Shown piece after piece: positions 11,929 to 24,300 of a stretch of 64,000 bases of DNA. The stretch covers positions 161,501 to 225,500 of the forward strand of contig SNVD02007448.1 in the NCBI GenBank assembly GCA_013180625.2, written 5' to 3'. How positions within the stretch are numbered: the stretch's first letter is position 1; the number at the start of each line of letters is the position of its first letter. This DNA comes from Boswellia sacra (Eukaryota > Streptophyta > Magnoliopsida > Sapindales > Burseraceae). Made by a program: the position numbers and the translations under genes. A model generated the notes under the pieces. That model searched no databases and was not told where the DNA came from. It was given only the letters and a program-made list of their open reading frames with translations.

Positions 11929-12862
11929 AGAAGATAGCAGCCCCTTAAGGTTACATTATTTTTACATTATATAATGACCTTTAGATGAAGGTATATCAAG
12001 GGTGAAGATGTGACGATACATCAACATTAGATATACTAAAGATAACATTTAATTAAAGATTATTTCTTTTTTTGATTCTTTTCTCTCTCCTCTTTCCTTC
12101 AATTAATAACAATTAATTAACTAACTAAAAATACATATTATTATTTTAAAAATTAGGATGCCAATCGCGATATTAACTCTAGGCTATTTTTTTTAACATA
12201 TTGGATTAAGATAGATGTATATGATTTTTTTAATGATTATGCATATTATTATTTTTCTTTAATATTATATTACCGAAATCCATGCTAAATAATTAATGTC
12301 CAAGTTAAATTAAATTAAAAGATTATCGTTATTGTTTTATAAAATTATTTAATTATTTTTATAGAATTTTCTTGTATGTAGAAAGTTTAATCATAAAGTA
12401 ATCTACTTAAAGATTTTAAAAGCATGTGATTTCCCTAAAATATTTTATATTTTCTATGGATTTTGGCCAAGTCTTTTACTGAAGATAAAACATAATTGTT
12501 AAGGCTTCTGGTTTTAAGAAAATAAAGTAAAAAGTCTGATATAGGGTAAAGTGTTGATAATACGCTGGCATAAAATTACTAATCATGAATACGTCATTGG
12601 CATCCTAAATTTTAATATGATAATTAGTGCTTTTTAGTTAGCTAATTAATTATTATTAATTGAAGGAGAGGCGAGAGAGAAAAGGAGAAGGGTGGAGAGA
12701 AAAGAGAACAAAAAAAGAATGAATTATTAATTAAATGTTCTTTTTAGTATATTTAAACATGTTATCACATCTTCACTTTTACTTTTGATATATTTTCATC
12801 TAAAGGTTATTATCTGATGTAAAAATAGGTGTAATATTAAAGGGTTGCTAATCCTGCCCCTA
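11929..12862. mobile_element. Foldback/MULE-like element with TIRs near 250 bp
   Basis: The two ends are long imperfect inverted repeats. The left arm (about 11930-12185) and the reverse complement of the right arm (about 12590-12862) share, in order, a TTACAT-type block, GACCTTTAGATGAA versus AACCTTTAGATGAA, AACATTTAATTAA, a pyrimidine-rich TCTTTT/CTCTCC block, CCTTCAATTAATAA and TTAGGATGCCAAT. No transposase is present, so the element is non-autonomous. The ends abut AT microsatellites, which hides any target duplication and leaves the exact boundaries uncertain by a few bases. MULE affiliation is a guess from the long TIRs. Confidence 0.75.
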
Positions 12863-12865
12863 TTT

Positions 12866-12905
12866 TATATATATATATATATATATATGCGCGCGCGCGC
12901 ACACA
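12866..12905. repeat. Compound microsatellite (TA)n(GC)n(AC)n
   Basis: An alternating TA run passes into GC and then AC dinucleotides, all alternating purine-pyrimidine. Such a run can form Z-DNA and often changes length. Confidence 0.9.
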
Positions 12906-13086
12906 AACACAAACCCATAAATTTCTAACCATTAATTTACAAAATCTAATGATTTTGATGATTGATGAGTTAACAGTATTAAATGTAATTTGTTGAGTTT
13001 CATTCTCAACCATTGAATTTTATAAAATCAATGAACATAAATTTGTGTCATTAAATTGTGTTGAAAATTTGTATTTAGAGATCACC

Positions 13087-13108
13087 TCTCTCTCTCTCTC
13101 TATATTCA

Positions 13109-13159
<51 letters not shown>

Positions 13160-13160
13160 G
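13087..13160. repeat. Microsatellite cluster (CT)n, (CATA)n, (TA)n
   Basis: Three simple repeats in series: CT dinucleotides, about eight CATA/ACAT tetranucleotides, then TA dinucleotides. Likely polymorphic. Confidence 0.9.
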
Positions 13161-13489
13161 TTATTGCCAAATCACTGTATCTGAATACCTTCATCTGAGG
13201 AACATCATCAGTTAAAGCCTTAAAGGTATTCAACTAATTAAACCATTTAACAGTTAATTAATATACAGAATTTTAATAGATTCATAAATATATAGCATTG
13301 ATGTTTAATTTAACAAGATAAGCTACAGTTACTCTTGGACTACTTACCTACGCATTGGGATACATAGTGTCACATTTTTAAAAAAAAAAAAAAAAAGAGT
13401 AAAAATTAACCAGACAAACACATATATATACTATGAATTTCTGATCTAGATCTTCAAGTTCTCAAATCCAGCCTTTTTTTTTTGTTTTT

Positions 13490-13860
13490 ATTGTTTTGTG
13501 GTCCTGCAGCGTCTGCAGTGATTTATAGAAATTATAAAGGGGTATCTTGGGGGCTCTGCTATAGCCATTGCTTTTCATACTACCTTTACGCTGAGATGTT
13601 AGCAATCATTATGGCCATTGCTACAGCTTACTCTAGAGGTTGGAATTATTTTATGTGTGGAAAGTGATTCTTTATCTGCGATTAACTGTTTTCTGAGCTC
13701 ATTTTATCATCCTCCTCTGAACTTGTACGCTAAATGGTTTAACGGCAAGATAATTGTTCATAATATGACTATAAAGTTTCAACATATTCATTGTGAAGGT
13801 GATGCGGCTGCTAACAAATTGGTTAACGTTAGTTTGACTTCGGGGTCCTATGCTTGGTGA
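13490..13860 (+). pseudogene. LINE-type RNase H domain relic
   Basis: Two overlapping reading frames together resemble the RNase H-like domain (RVT_3) at the end of plant L1-type LINE ORF2. Visible pieces are YAEMLAIIMAIATAYSRGW, then ESDSLSAINCF with its acidic ESDS motif, then QHIHCEGDAAANKLVN. The frame shifts around 13620-13670. A T-rich/A-rich sequence at about 14025-14038 may be the remains of the 3' tail. No reverse transcriptase part was found upstream, so this is a short truncated relic. A degenerate host RNase H-like gene fragment is the alternative. Confidence 0.65.
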
Positions 13861-16605
13861 CAATAGCTTCCACATGATTTATTATGTTTTATGCAGCAAT
13901 ATGCTTTGAGCTTTCCTAGGTTTAGATTTTCATGATTTTGTATTGCTCGCAAGGGGTGTGGCTCATTACATCCCCGACTTGGTGTCTTTCTTCTTTCACG
14001 TGTTTTTTAATCAAAGAGAACTTTTATTTAAAAAAAAAACTATTTTATCCTAGTTATGGAGTGAGAAAGTTTACAATGTTTGAAATTTTGAAAATACTCA
14101 TCACTTGTGTCAAAATCATATGAATATATATATGAAATAGAAAATTAATACAATATAAACATGAGTTTTTATTTTTATCTTCATTTTTATGGTTAGAACT
14201 CAATCTTAAGAATGAGTTCAGAAAATCTTTGCAAACCACAATTAGCATTTACATATTTATATAATATATAGTCAGTGGAGTAAGAAGACTTTCAATCCAT
14301 GAACACTCAAAAACAAGAAAAGACTACAAGTTCGTAAGTAGTAGAATTTTCTTTGTTTTAATCTTTTGCTTGATCAAATGCAAGCTTAAATATGTGATTG
14401 GTAATAATTAAATTAACTAATTAGAGAAAAAGAATATAACAATGAGTTGACTCAATTTAACAAGGGAAGACTTGAGGGTATCCAAAGTCAGAGACCATGA
14501 TATATAACTCGACACAAATGGAGCAACAAATAATTATTTCGATTTTTGTATTTTTAGCCAAAAAAAAAAAAGATTAAGAATTAGGTCGTTTTACACTGAC
14601 AAGCCAAGTGAGTCAACATGAACATGCCAAAGCAAATGGGGAAAATAGTATGCTTCAGACTGTCTTGTTCACATTTTTCTTCTAATAAAGGAGTTAGGAT
14701 AACAAGATCGATCAAAAAAGCAAATTAATGGGTGCCACAAGCAAGCATTCTTACAATCGTAAGAAAGCACTAACTCATCGACGTGATTTGGCAAAACCTC
14801 CAGTTCAGAAGGGACCCTGCCCCAAATGCAACTTGCTAGCTCTACTCTAATTTCATACTTTATTATTATTATTTATGGGATTCTGGTTTAGAGACAACTT
14901 AGGATATGAAAAATATATATTGGGTTTTAAAAAAAAAGTTTGGAGAAAGAATCACGTACTAAAGAGAAACACTTTGCTTGAGGAAATCAATCACTTGTTT
15001 AACATGGGAGAGACTTTTTTATATTATTTTTTATACATCCTGACACTGTTAATTATAATTAAACTAGTCGATTTCAAAGGGAAGTATCGGAAAACAGGTT
15101 CCAAAGCTAAGTCTACATCAGCCTCAAAATGTAGGGAACTCATATGGCAATAGGGAGTGCTTCCATATAAGTTGACTCGTTATCAATTACAAGGTTATAG
15201 TTAGTTCAGTTAAAAGCTGATGAACTTGCTGCTGCTCTCTAGTTCACATTCAGAAGTACAATTATTGATAGATATCTAGTTGATATCTGGACGTTGCTTT
15301 TTCCAATTTTGAAGTTGATTGTGGTAATGTTTGTAGCCTTGAAGTGTAATGTATATTACATGTTGAATAGTCCATTTTGTTTTTTCCACTTATAACTGTT
15401 TCGAATCTTCCTTCTGATGGCAAAAAGGTGAAGTCCTTGTCAAATGCAAATCGACAGGACAATGACCACCCGAAACATTCCCAAAGAGAGGCATCATATA
15501 GAAGAAGGATAGTCCTAAAGTATGTCTTAAAGATATATATTAGCACTTTGAAATTTATATAATTTTTTTAATATGAAAATTATAAAAAAAGTATAATTTT
15601 AATTTTTTTGTTTTTTTTAATTTGTATAATTTGAAAGAGAGGCAAAAAAAATTGTATTCAATATGAAAATTCATCAAAAAAAAGTATTTTGTTAATTAAA
15701 AATCATTGAATTTAATGGCAAAATAAATTTTGTAATGAAAATACATAATTTTTTATTATAAACACTACAGAGTATTCAAAGAGTTAACATATACCTTTAA
15801 ATTACTTGTTAAGACTACCCATACAAAAATTTGAAACTTATTGGTGTCCTTTGAAGGGGAGAGAGGGCTAATAAGTAGTGAAGTCGTAGTGGGGTGAAGC
15901 CATAAATAGTTGATACTAAATCGATCATTTTCAACTATTTCTAGATGACCTTCCCCCATCAATTTTCCTCACAGGATCATCCAGAAAGATTTGTCGGTGA
16001 CCAGGGGCTTATCTTGCTGCCTTCTGTGTCCCACAAACTTGGAAGAGTGAAGACATTGCCACAATTCTGAGCCATAGGGCCAATTGTGATTGCAAAAGCA
16101 ACTATGTATAGGTTGACTTCTCACTACGTACTCAAAACTTCCGAGTTAGAAATTGAGGACAACGTTCAATCTTTCAGCAGCTTGAAACCAAGTTCATAAT
16201 TAACAACGAAAATTTTAGAATGTGAATTGTGTGCATCTAGCATTAGGGTCTTTCGGTGGGACTAGATGCTAGCTCAATGGCACCATAGATATATGCCTTG
16301 TAGTCAAATACGGGGTTTAATTAAGATACATAATGATATCATATCCATGTCGCAATTATAGCATTGGAACAACAAAAGTCTAGCACTAAATACAGCAAAA
16401 GAAGCTTTACCTCTAATATTTGATGAAAAGAGCATAAAACTAAGATGCCCACAACACCATCTTACTAGAAAAAGACCATACGAGATGGCATTAGCATTGT
16501 CAAAATTTGTTATGGGATTGTCATCATCACCCCCAATTTCACCCCCTTCATGAGTTTAAAATCTACAATGAAGAATGCGTGTTAGTGGCGTTTGAAAGTG
16601 TCTAA
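13861..16605. other. Intergenic DNA, no gene recognised
   Basis: About 2.7 kb of AT-rich DNA. Short open frames (for example 14875-15153) show no domain, no consistent codon signal and no neighbouring exons. No long inverted repeats or LTR pairs were seen. Confidence 0.55.
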
Positions 16606-17450
16606 GGACATATTTGGTATGCTGACACACTATTTTATTACATTGTATTAAATAGTGTAATACATGTGTTTGGTTATAATTTAGCATAATATTAATTAAT
16701 ACAAAGTACAATCATTAGATGCATGTACATTATATTAAATTATGTAGAGCTAATCTATGACATTAGTATTACATTGTATAGCATTAATAAAAAATGTAAA
16801 AATCATCTATATAAAATTCTATATATCCAACAATACCCTTTAAATTTTTAAATTTTAAAAATAAATAAATATGCATTTACTATATAAATTATAAAATCAA
16901 ATTTATTTAAAATTTATTTTCTAAAAATAAAGAAGGGGTGAAGGGAGTCACCGCCCCCACTTGGTGACAATCGAGGTCCACTACTCCCATTAGGCCAATC
17001 AACACCTAGTATGTCGCCATTAACTCGAATTGTCTGATAGACCCAGAGGGAGCATTGAACCCCAAGTTTTACATAACACGCTTAAGCCTCCGTAGGTCTA
17101 ATGGAACCCACGATATTTTGCGTGAGGAAGGGGTGTTACAAATGATTTCATGACAATTGTTTTGAACATAATAGTGTCATCAGACGCACTAAAATTTTTT
17201 TCCAACAATTAGTAACTGTTTTGATAAATTACTAAATAACTAATTTTATAAATAAACTAAAAATACATTTGTATTTTGTATATCTTTTTTGAAAAAAAAA
17301 TCTTACTTTTTTTGTACAAATTAATATGATACATGTGTGCGTCAAACACTATGTAATTTTGACATAACATTATTTTTAGTACTATACAATACAATGCTAT
17401 ATAATACAATATTATACTATACCAAACAATGTCGTGTATCAAACATGTCC
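16606..17450. mobile_element. Tourist-like (PIF/Harbinger) non-autonomous element
   Basis: The left end GGACATATTTGGTATGC is inverted at the right end as GGACATGTTTGATACAC on the minus strand. Both ends are flanked by TAA (16603-16605 and 17451-17453), the 3-bp target preferred by PIF/Harbinger elements. Inner sequence near both ends is rich in ACATTGTATTA-type repeats. The 845-bp element has no transposase frame. The class is inferred from target length and terminal sequence. Confidence 0.72.
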
Positions 17451-17502
17451 TAAGGGTCTTAAGTTAGATTCAACATGTCCTAAGGGTCTTAAGTTAGATT
17501 CA
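17443..17502. repeat. 30-bp tandem duplication at the Tourist-like element's right end
   Basis: A 30-bp unit beginning ACATGTCCTAAGGGTCTTAA occurs twice in a row at 17443-17472 and 17473-17502. The unit includes the last bases of the right terminal repeat plus the TAA target, so the element's end was duplicated together with flanking DNA. Confidence 0.85.
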
Positions 17503-18366
17503 TGATCATCCATGCATCCATGTGAAGGTTTAGCTCTAAGAGGATTTCAATATTTGATATACTCTCAAAGAAAGAAATAGAATTTTTCTATTCATTTTTT
17601 TTATCTAAGAAGAATTCAGGACTGTTCAAATCATAAAATCATCTATTGCTGACATTGATAAACGATTTATCAATTCTCAAAAATTGCAGGTAATTGAATT
17701 TCAAGGACTAACAGAACCAATTAAAACCTCTAACCGACTGATACGTAGCTGCTCCTCGATATACTTTTCACTTTCCTGTTGGACTCTAGCTTCAAATTTA
17801 ATAATTTTGGGCTTAGATTAGGCCTTCTCGAATTGATTGGACCTATCCGCTCTTCAGGGCTATTGTCTGTCTCTGATTAGATGACAATTTTGTCCATTCA
17901 AAACCTGAGGATGGCCATACAAGACGATAAAAAAAAATACAAACCCAAATGAATGTCTGAAAAATATACAAACACAAGCCATTAGCTTGGCCATGATTTT
18001 TTTTTTTTTTTTCTGAACAACGATTGATTTCAAGCAATATAAAAGTTCAAACTCCGATTATGTACGATATTCAATCTGAGAACCTGGTCTCTCTTACTTT
18101 CTGAAAATAATAATAAACAAGGCACGTAAAGGAGCCGAGTCGGGAACTTTCAACCGGTATCACAACATACAGTTACAGAAACCCTGATTTCAGTTATATC
18201 AGAAAAATGAATATCGCGAGGAACCCAGTCCTCTTTTTCTAAATTAAATTAGCTACAATTTGAGGCTCAGCAATGGCCTTTGTTCGTTACTTTCATATTT
18301 CAACAATGAGAGCTGCAAGGTTGAACAGCCTGTGATCAAACTTTTGTAACCACGACAAGATCGTGT
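17503..18366. other. Downstream region of the valyl-tRNA synthetase gene
   Basis: The part nearest 18366 should be the 3' untranslated region of the minus-strand gene. I did not identify a clear poly(A) signal. No other gene was seen. Confidence 0.5.
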
Positions 18367-21300
18367 CTACGGTTGGTGCCACTGTCCCATTTCAGCTTCC
18401 AGCCGTGTGGTCTCCTTTTCGAAAAATTCACATTCCTGCAGAAGTTTAGCCAGCTTCGCGGCATTCTCTTCTTGAATATGAGATGGAACCTTTTCTTGAT
18501 AACCAGATGCACTAATTATCTTCTCCAACTTCTCCTTTTGTCTGTTAAAAGGTGACATTTGATTCCAAGATGAGTGAAAAGAAAAAAAAGATGGGCATCA
18601 AACTATATTTCTCCCAGGCTTCTCCTCTCTGCCCTACCACCCGTTAAAAACATAAATAAATAAAAAAATTAGTTTTAAGTGAGACTTACTTTTCTGCCTC
18701 AGCCATCTTATTCTTGATCTTTTCAAGCTCCGCTTTTGTATCAAGAGACCCTTCAACCTTAAGATAAACTTTAAGGTTTTCATTCACATTCTCAAATGCA
18801 CATCCAGCTGGAGCAGCATCTATTCCACCCAATACCTGTGGAATGTTTCACGCAAAATGCAAATTCTTAAAAATACAAAACTTAACAGTTTTATATACTA
18901 TTTAAAGTTTGACCAATGTTATGGTGGAATGGTAGACCATGAAATTGGTTTTCTATTTCTATAACAATGGCATTGAGAATATCCATAAACCGATATGACA
19001 ATTCTCGGATGTCAAATTTATTATGGTGCGATGCATAATATGCTTTGAAAGCCTACTCAACAGTAGGCCGAAATTGGTAAAGGCTAAAAGAATATACAGG
19101 CAAACAAGGAAGTGAATTGAGGACCTGTATACATAAAATTTATGCAATATACCTTTAAAGATGATAAAGTGGCAAGTGTTAAAGTCTCCAATTCATGACT
19201 TCGGATAATCTCTGCCACTGCCTCAGTTTGGCATAATGCAAAAGCTGGTAGCCTGAAAACAACGAATCAGTTCAGTGCAGATATCAATGATTCTCCAGCT
19301 TAAAACGATACCGAAAGTGTCAAAATTCAACATTTCCCTAAGGTAAACTTAAGACAGAACCCTCCAGTAAATACTCTTTCATGCTTTCCTCAGAGCTTAC
19401 TGTTCTTAACTAAAGCTAAAGAATTGTTTGTTAACATCATGACTAGTAGGAGGTATATAAAAGTGGAGAAATGCAAAAGTAGGAGACAAAACAGTGAATA
19501 AAATTTTTTGGTACTTTTCATTCCACAATACGTTACACGGGACCGAGAAGAACAGGGATGATGGCAAAGTTGTAAATTAATGCATTATTCACATTCATCC
19601 CCTTTTGCAACACTATTTGTGAGGATTTAAAAAATGAGAACGAGGATGGGAAATGCATTGGTCACCCCTCCCTATCATCTGCCTTTCTGTTGTATAAAAC
19701 AAAGGAAAGAGTCATCCACCTTACCATTTCCATCCTCCAAGTTGTCTTCTACCAAGGGAGCCCAAAAGCATAATGAGTGCAAATTTCCTAGGTAAGTCTT
19801 ATTTGAATCAAGAATTGTTCATATAATTTTTTTCCTTATTAATCCAAAATAAGCACAATTTTTTTACCATATCTAATGATTATGATTTATTTCAGAATTA
19901 GTGAACAAAAAAAAAAAAAAAATCAATTGTTGCATTCTGTGAATGAATACAAAAAGAAAGCACTCATCTGAGCTTTACTTGCACAGAAATTGACAATCAT
20001 TTCAAATATTTACCTCTCATTTTTTTGCTTCCCAAGTACCTCTGCCCTGAGTGACCTAAGACATTTCACAGCGGACTCAACAAGATCCATTTCATATTCA
20101 GCCCTTTCATTTGTCCAGCTCTGCAAAAAGAATGGATACAACAATGGTCCCATCAAAAACTAAAATAAAAAGCTTAAGTCAACTAACGTCTCAAATACCC
20201 AGTTTTATTACCTCTTTTGTATGTCTTTTCCCTTTTAGTTCAATGACTCTTGCTTTTTTTTTTTTTTCTTTTTTGTTTCTTTGTTTTTGTTTTTTTTTTT
20301 TTTTTTAAATTCCCTATTACCAACACTAACCAATTAGTGGGTCTTTCCATGGACCAAATTCCTCTGGTCAACTCCCCGTTAAAACCCAATTTCTAAACTA
20401 TAAATAACTCAAAAGAGGATGGCAATTCACATGATATCATTGATTCTTTTCTTTTGAAACCAAAATTACCTCAAAAGATGTTGGGTATTCGCATAACATT
20501 ATTGATTCTTTTCTTGTATAGCCCCTTGGTTGTGGAAGGCGCTGCCACAATTCTTCAGTAACAAACGGCATAAACGGATGAAGCAACCGCAAACCCGTTT
20601 CCAAACATACCCAAAGAGCATCTTGTGCATGACTCTTCTCAGAGGCAAATCCAGAACCATCACCAACGAAGTAAGGCTTGATTAATTCAATGAAAACATC
20701 ACAAAACTGATATTGCCACCACGAATATACTGTGCTAGCTGCATCTGAGAATTCATATGAATTCAATGATGCTACTGTTCTTGATATGGCTTTGTTCAAC
20801 ACTGAAAGAACCCACTGGCAGCCAAAAGGCATGAGTTCTGGATGTATACTTGATGGAGGGACATAATGCTGTCCAAGTTTGCTCATAGCAAATCGAACAG
20901 CATTCCAAAGTTTGTTACACCATTGTCGGTACCCAACAACTCTTTGGATATCCAAATTTATTTTATCAGACTGAAAGAAGAGGTTGATGAAAAAAATACT
21001 GAATTAGATAAATGCATTCAATTAACTGAAAGAGGATAGAATGACTCAGTTGAGCAGACTTAAAACATGAGAAAAACATTAGGCAGAAACATGCACCTGA
21101 GCTGTATATGAAACAAGTGCAAATCGAAGGGCGTCTGCACCACATTCAGGAATACCATTAGGAAAGTCTTTCTTCTGTCCAGCTTTTGCAATAACCAGCT
21201 CACTAGGATCCAAGTTACCCTCCTCCAACCGCTTGTGCAGACCTTCAAGAGTTATACCATTTATAACTTCAAGAGGATCAATAACATTTCCCAAAGACTT

Positions 21301-24300
21301 TGACATCTTACGCCCATGTGCATCACGAATCATTGGATGCAGATAAACCTGCATGATGCAAAATGCATAAACAGGATTGCCGCACATGTTATAACAGAAA
21401 CATCAAACATGGCATTAAAACCCTTTTTGTTTATTTAAAAGAGCAACACAGACAAACTCAACTGAATTCCACATAGTGATGAATTATAGCTTCTCAACTT
21501 ACATATGAAATATACCATTTGATGATTACATAAAATGTAGTGTATATGTATCTTGCTATTTCCAAGATAACATAAATGTGTTTTAGTAAGTCTTATCCCT
21601 ATTGTGTGGCACACAATGTTAAAATGACACTTTGTGTTGGAATTTCAACATATCCTAATAGACACACTTGACTTGATACCTACCCTGATAAAATCAACAA
21701 AAAGTTCTTTCTAGACAAGTTACAATAACCGAGCAACCAACAGTACATGACACCTTTCTAATAACTAGCTCAAAAGGGTGCATTTAATGAATGGTTATTA
21801 ACACCTTTGAAGATCACATCAATATCACATACAATTTCCCTTTTCATAGCTGAGGAATAAAAAGTTGAGATCTAAACAACATTTAAATGGCTTTATAAAA
21901 ATCAAATCAAAAGACAAGTGTTCACTTACATTCCTGAAAGGTACATCACCTCCCAATTTAATTCCTAACATCACCATTCGAGCAACCCAGAAAAAGAGAA
22001 TGTCATGCCCAGTTTCAAGAACCGAAGTTGGATAAAACGTCTTCAAGTCCTCTGTTTCCTGTGGCCACCCCAAAACTGATAACGGAAAGAGACCAGAAGA
22101 AAACCAGGTATCAAGTACATCAGGATCTTGAGACATCTCGAACTTCTTCCCAGCAAATTTTTTGCTAGCCTCTGCTAGTGCCTCTTTTTCATCTCTAGCA
22201 ACTATCCAGTGATCATTGTATGTACCAAATTCCTTCAGTTCATCATCTTCCAATGCAACATACCATGCAGGAATTCGATGACCCCACCAGAGTTGCCTTG
22301 AGATACACCAGTCACGTATGCCCTCTAGCCATCTGTCAATTTTAATCATCAAAATCAGTAAAATTGATCATGAGGCCATATCCATACAAATATAATTAGG
22401 TGATAAATAAGAAGTATATAAATTCAGGTCATAAAAATGATGATAACAAAATAGATTAATCCCACTATACGATTTATTGAACCAGATTTCCCATTAAAAG
22501 TTCAGAAAGAAAAGATTATTCATTCATTTCCATATCTTTCTTCCCAAGACTGCTTGCCACTAGGCTTCCCCAATTGAAGTGTTGAAGTGAACAGAATATA
22601 TGAGATCTGAAACTATCTTCTGGGCACAGTCCACACCCAACAAGTTGCAAACATAGCAAAATGGAAACAACAGAATCCTGCCCTTATATTTTGCTCATTA
22701 GTGTTCATAAAAAATAGTGATATGACATAAGAGTACCTTCTCCATTCAGCGACATACTGTTTTGGGATGATCTCGAGCTTCCTATTTTCACCATCGACAA
22801 CCGCATTAAGAGCCTCCTCTCCCAAACCTTTGCAACTAACATACCACTGGGGCTTTATCATTGGCTCTATAACATCATTACTTCTTGAACAGAGGCCAAG
22901 ACGCATCTCATTGTTTTTGGCACCTCTATACAATCCCTAATTGCAAGAAGAATAGTTAATAGAACAACCATATCAAATTATACAGGTCAAACAGACAGCT
23001 TGTATGGTGCAGTAACAATACCTTCTTCTGTAATGCTTCAGTCACCGCCAGACGAGCCTTAAAACGTGGCATCCCCTCAAAATATGGACCACCATTGCTG
23101 TTTATTTTCCCATCATCCGTGAAAATGTTTATAAAATCAAGTTTGTGCCGCTTGCCAACCTCAAAATCATTTGGATCATGGGCTGGAGTGATCTACAAAA
23201 ATATATAGAGGGGCAGTTGGCATTGCTTCAAAGAGAATTAATATCCAATTCTTTTTTGCATTCTACAAACATGGGAATTGTTACCTTAACGGCTCCAGTC
23301 CCAAACTTTGGATCAACAAGAATTGCATCACAAATTATAGGAAGTTTTCTTCCATTGAATGGATGAATTGCAGATTTGCCATGCAGATGACTATACCTTG
23401 AATCATCAGGATGAATAGCTATGGCAGTGTCACCGAGCATTGTCTCCACCCTAGTAGTGGCAACAACAATCTCACCTAGTCCTCCTTCCAAAGGGTATGC
23501 AAAAGATGTTAAAACACCAAATTCTACAGGATTTTCATAACCAGGAACTTTTAACAGAGTCTTTTCTTTGATGTCAATATAATCCACCTACAAACCCAAA
23601 GCAACTTCTAAATTAACAGGAAATAATGCAGTAACTAAAAACTACACCACTCAAAGGAAGCAGCTCACCTCAATATCAGATATAGCTGTTCTTAAGACAC
23701 AATCCCAATTCACTAGCCGAAGATCTCTGTAAACAATACAATGAAAGATTCCGATAAGGTATTCTCATCAAACTGAAGACAACTGTATAACCATCAGAAA
23801 AATAAAGATTTTGTTCATTGAAAGTATAAAAGAACTACCTATAGAGCCCTTTTTACAATTACTTGTTAGCTAACAAATAAAGTCACTGTAACAACAGTTT
23901 CCCAAGCGAAAGTAGATATTTGAAGTTTAAAAATTTTTTTCCTAAAAAAGCTGCCAAGCCCAAATGAACAAATTTGTCAAGAAAAAGTATGATTACGAAA
24001 ACTCAAAATAATCCACCCAGCTAAAATAACACTATCATCATCCAAAAAGTCATCACAACTAAATATAAAAAGGCCAACCAGTAATAATATTTAAAAATCA
24101 TATTCAGGACAATATCATATATAGCTTCGACTTGAAACTACATAGAGTGTTACAAATTGAATACTTAAAACCACCAAATTCAGCTCAGCCAATCATATTT
24201 TTTAAATGGAATTTTGATAAAGCACAACTAAAACCCTATTCTATATGCTGACAACAATTAAATCGTCTTATCATCAGCATAAATGATTGTCGATTATACA

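Noticed and set aside
14875..15153. 92-residue plus-strand frame in intergenic DNA
   Set aside because: No recognisable domain, no flanking exons, and low-complexity AT-driven codons.
20111..20308. Phe-rich plus-strand frame
   Set aside because: It is a T-rich stretch in VALRS intron 17, read antisense to the gene.
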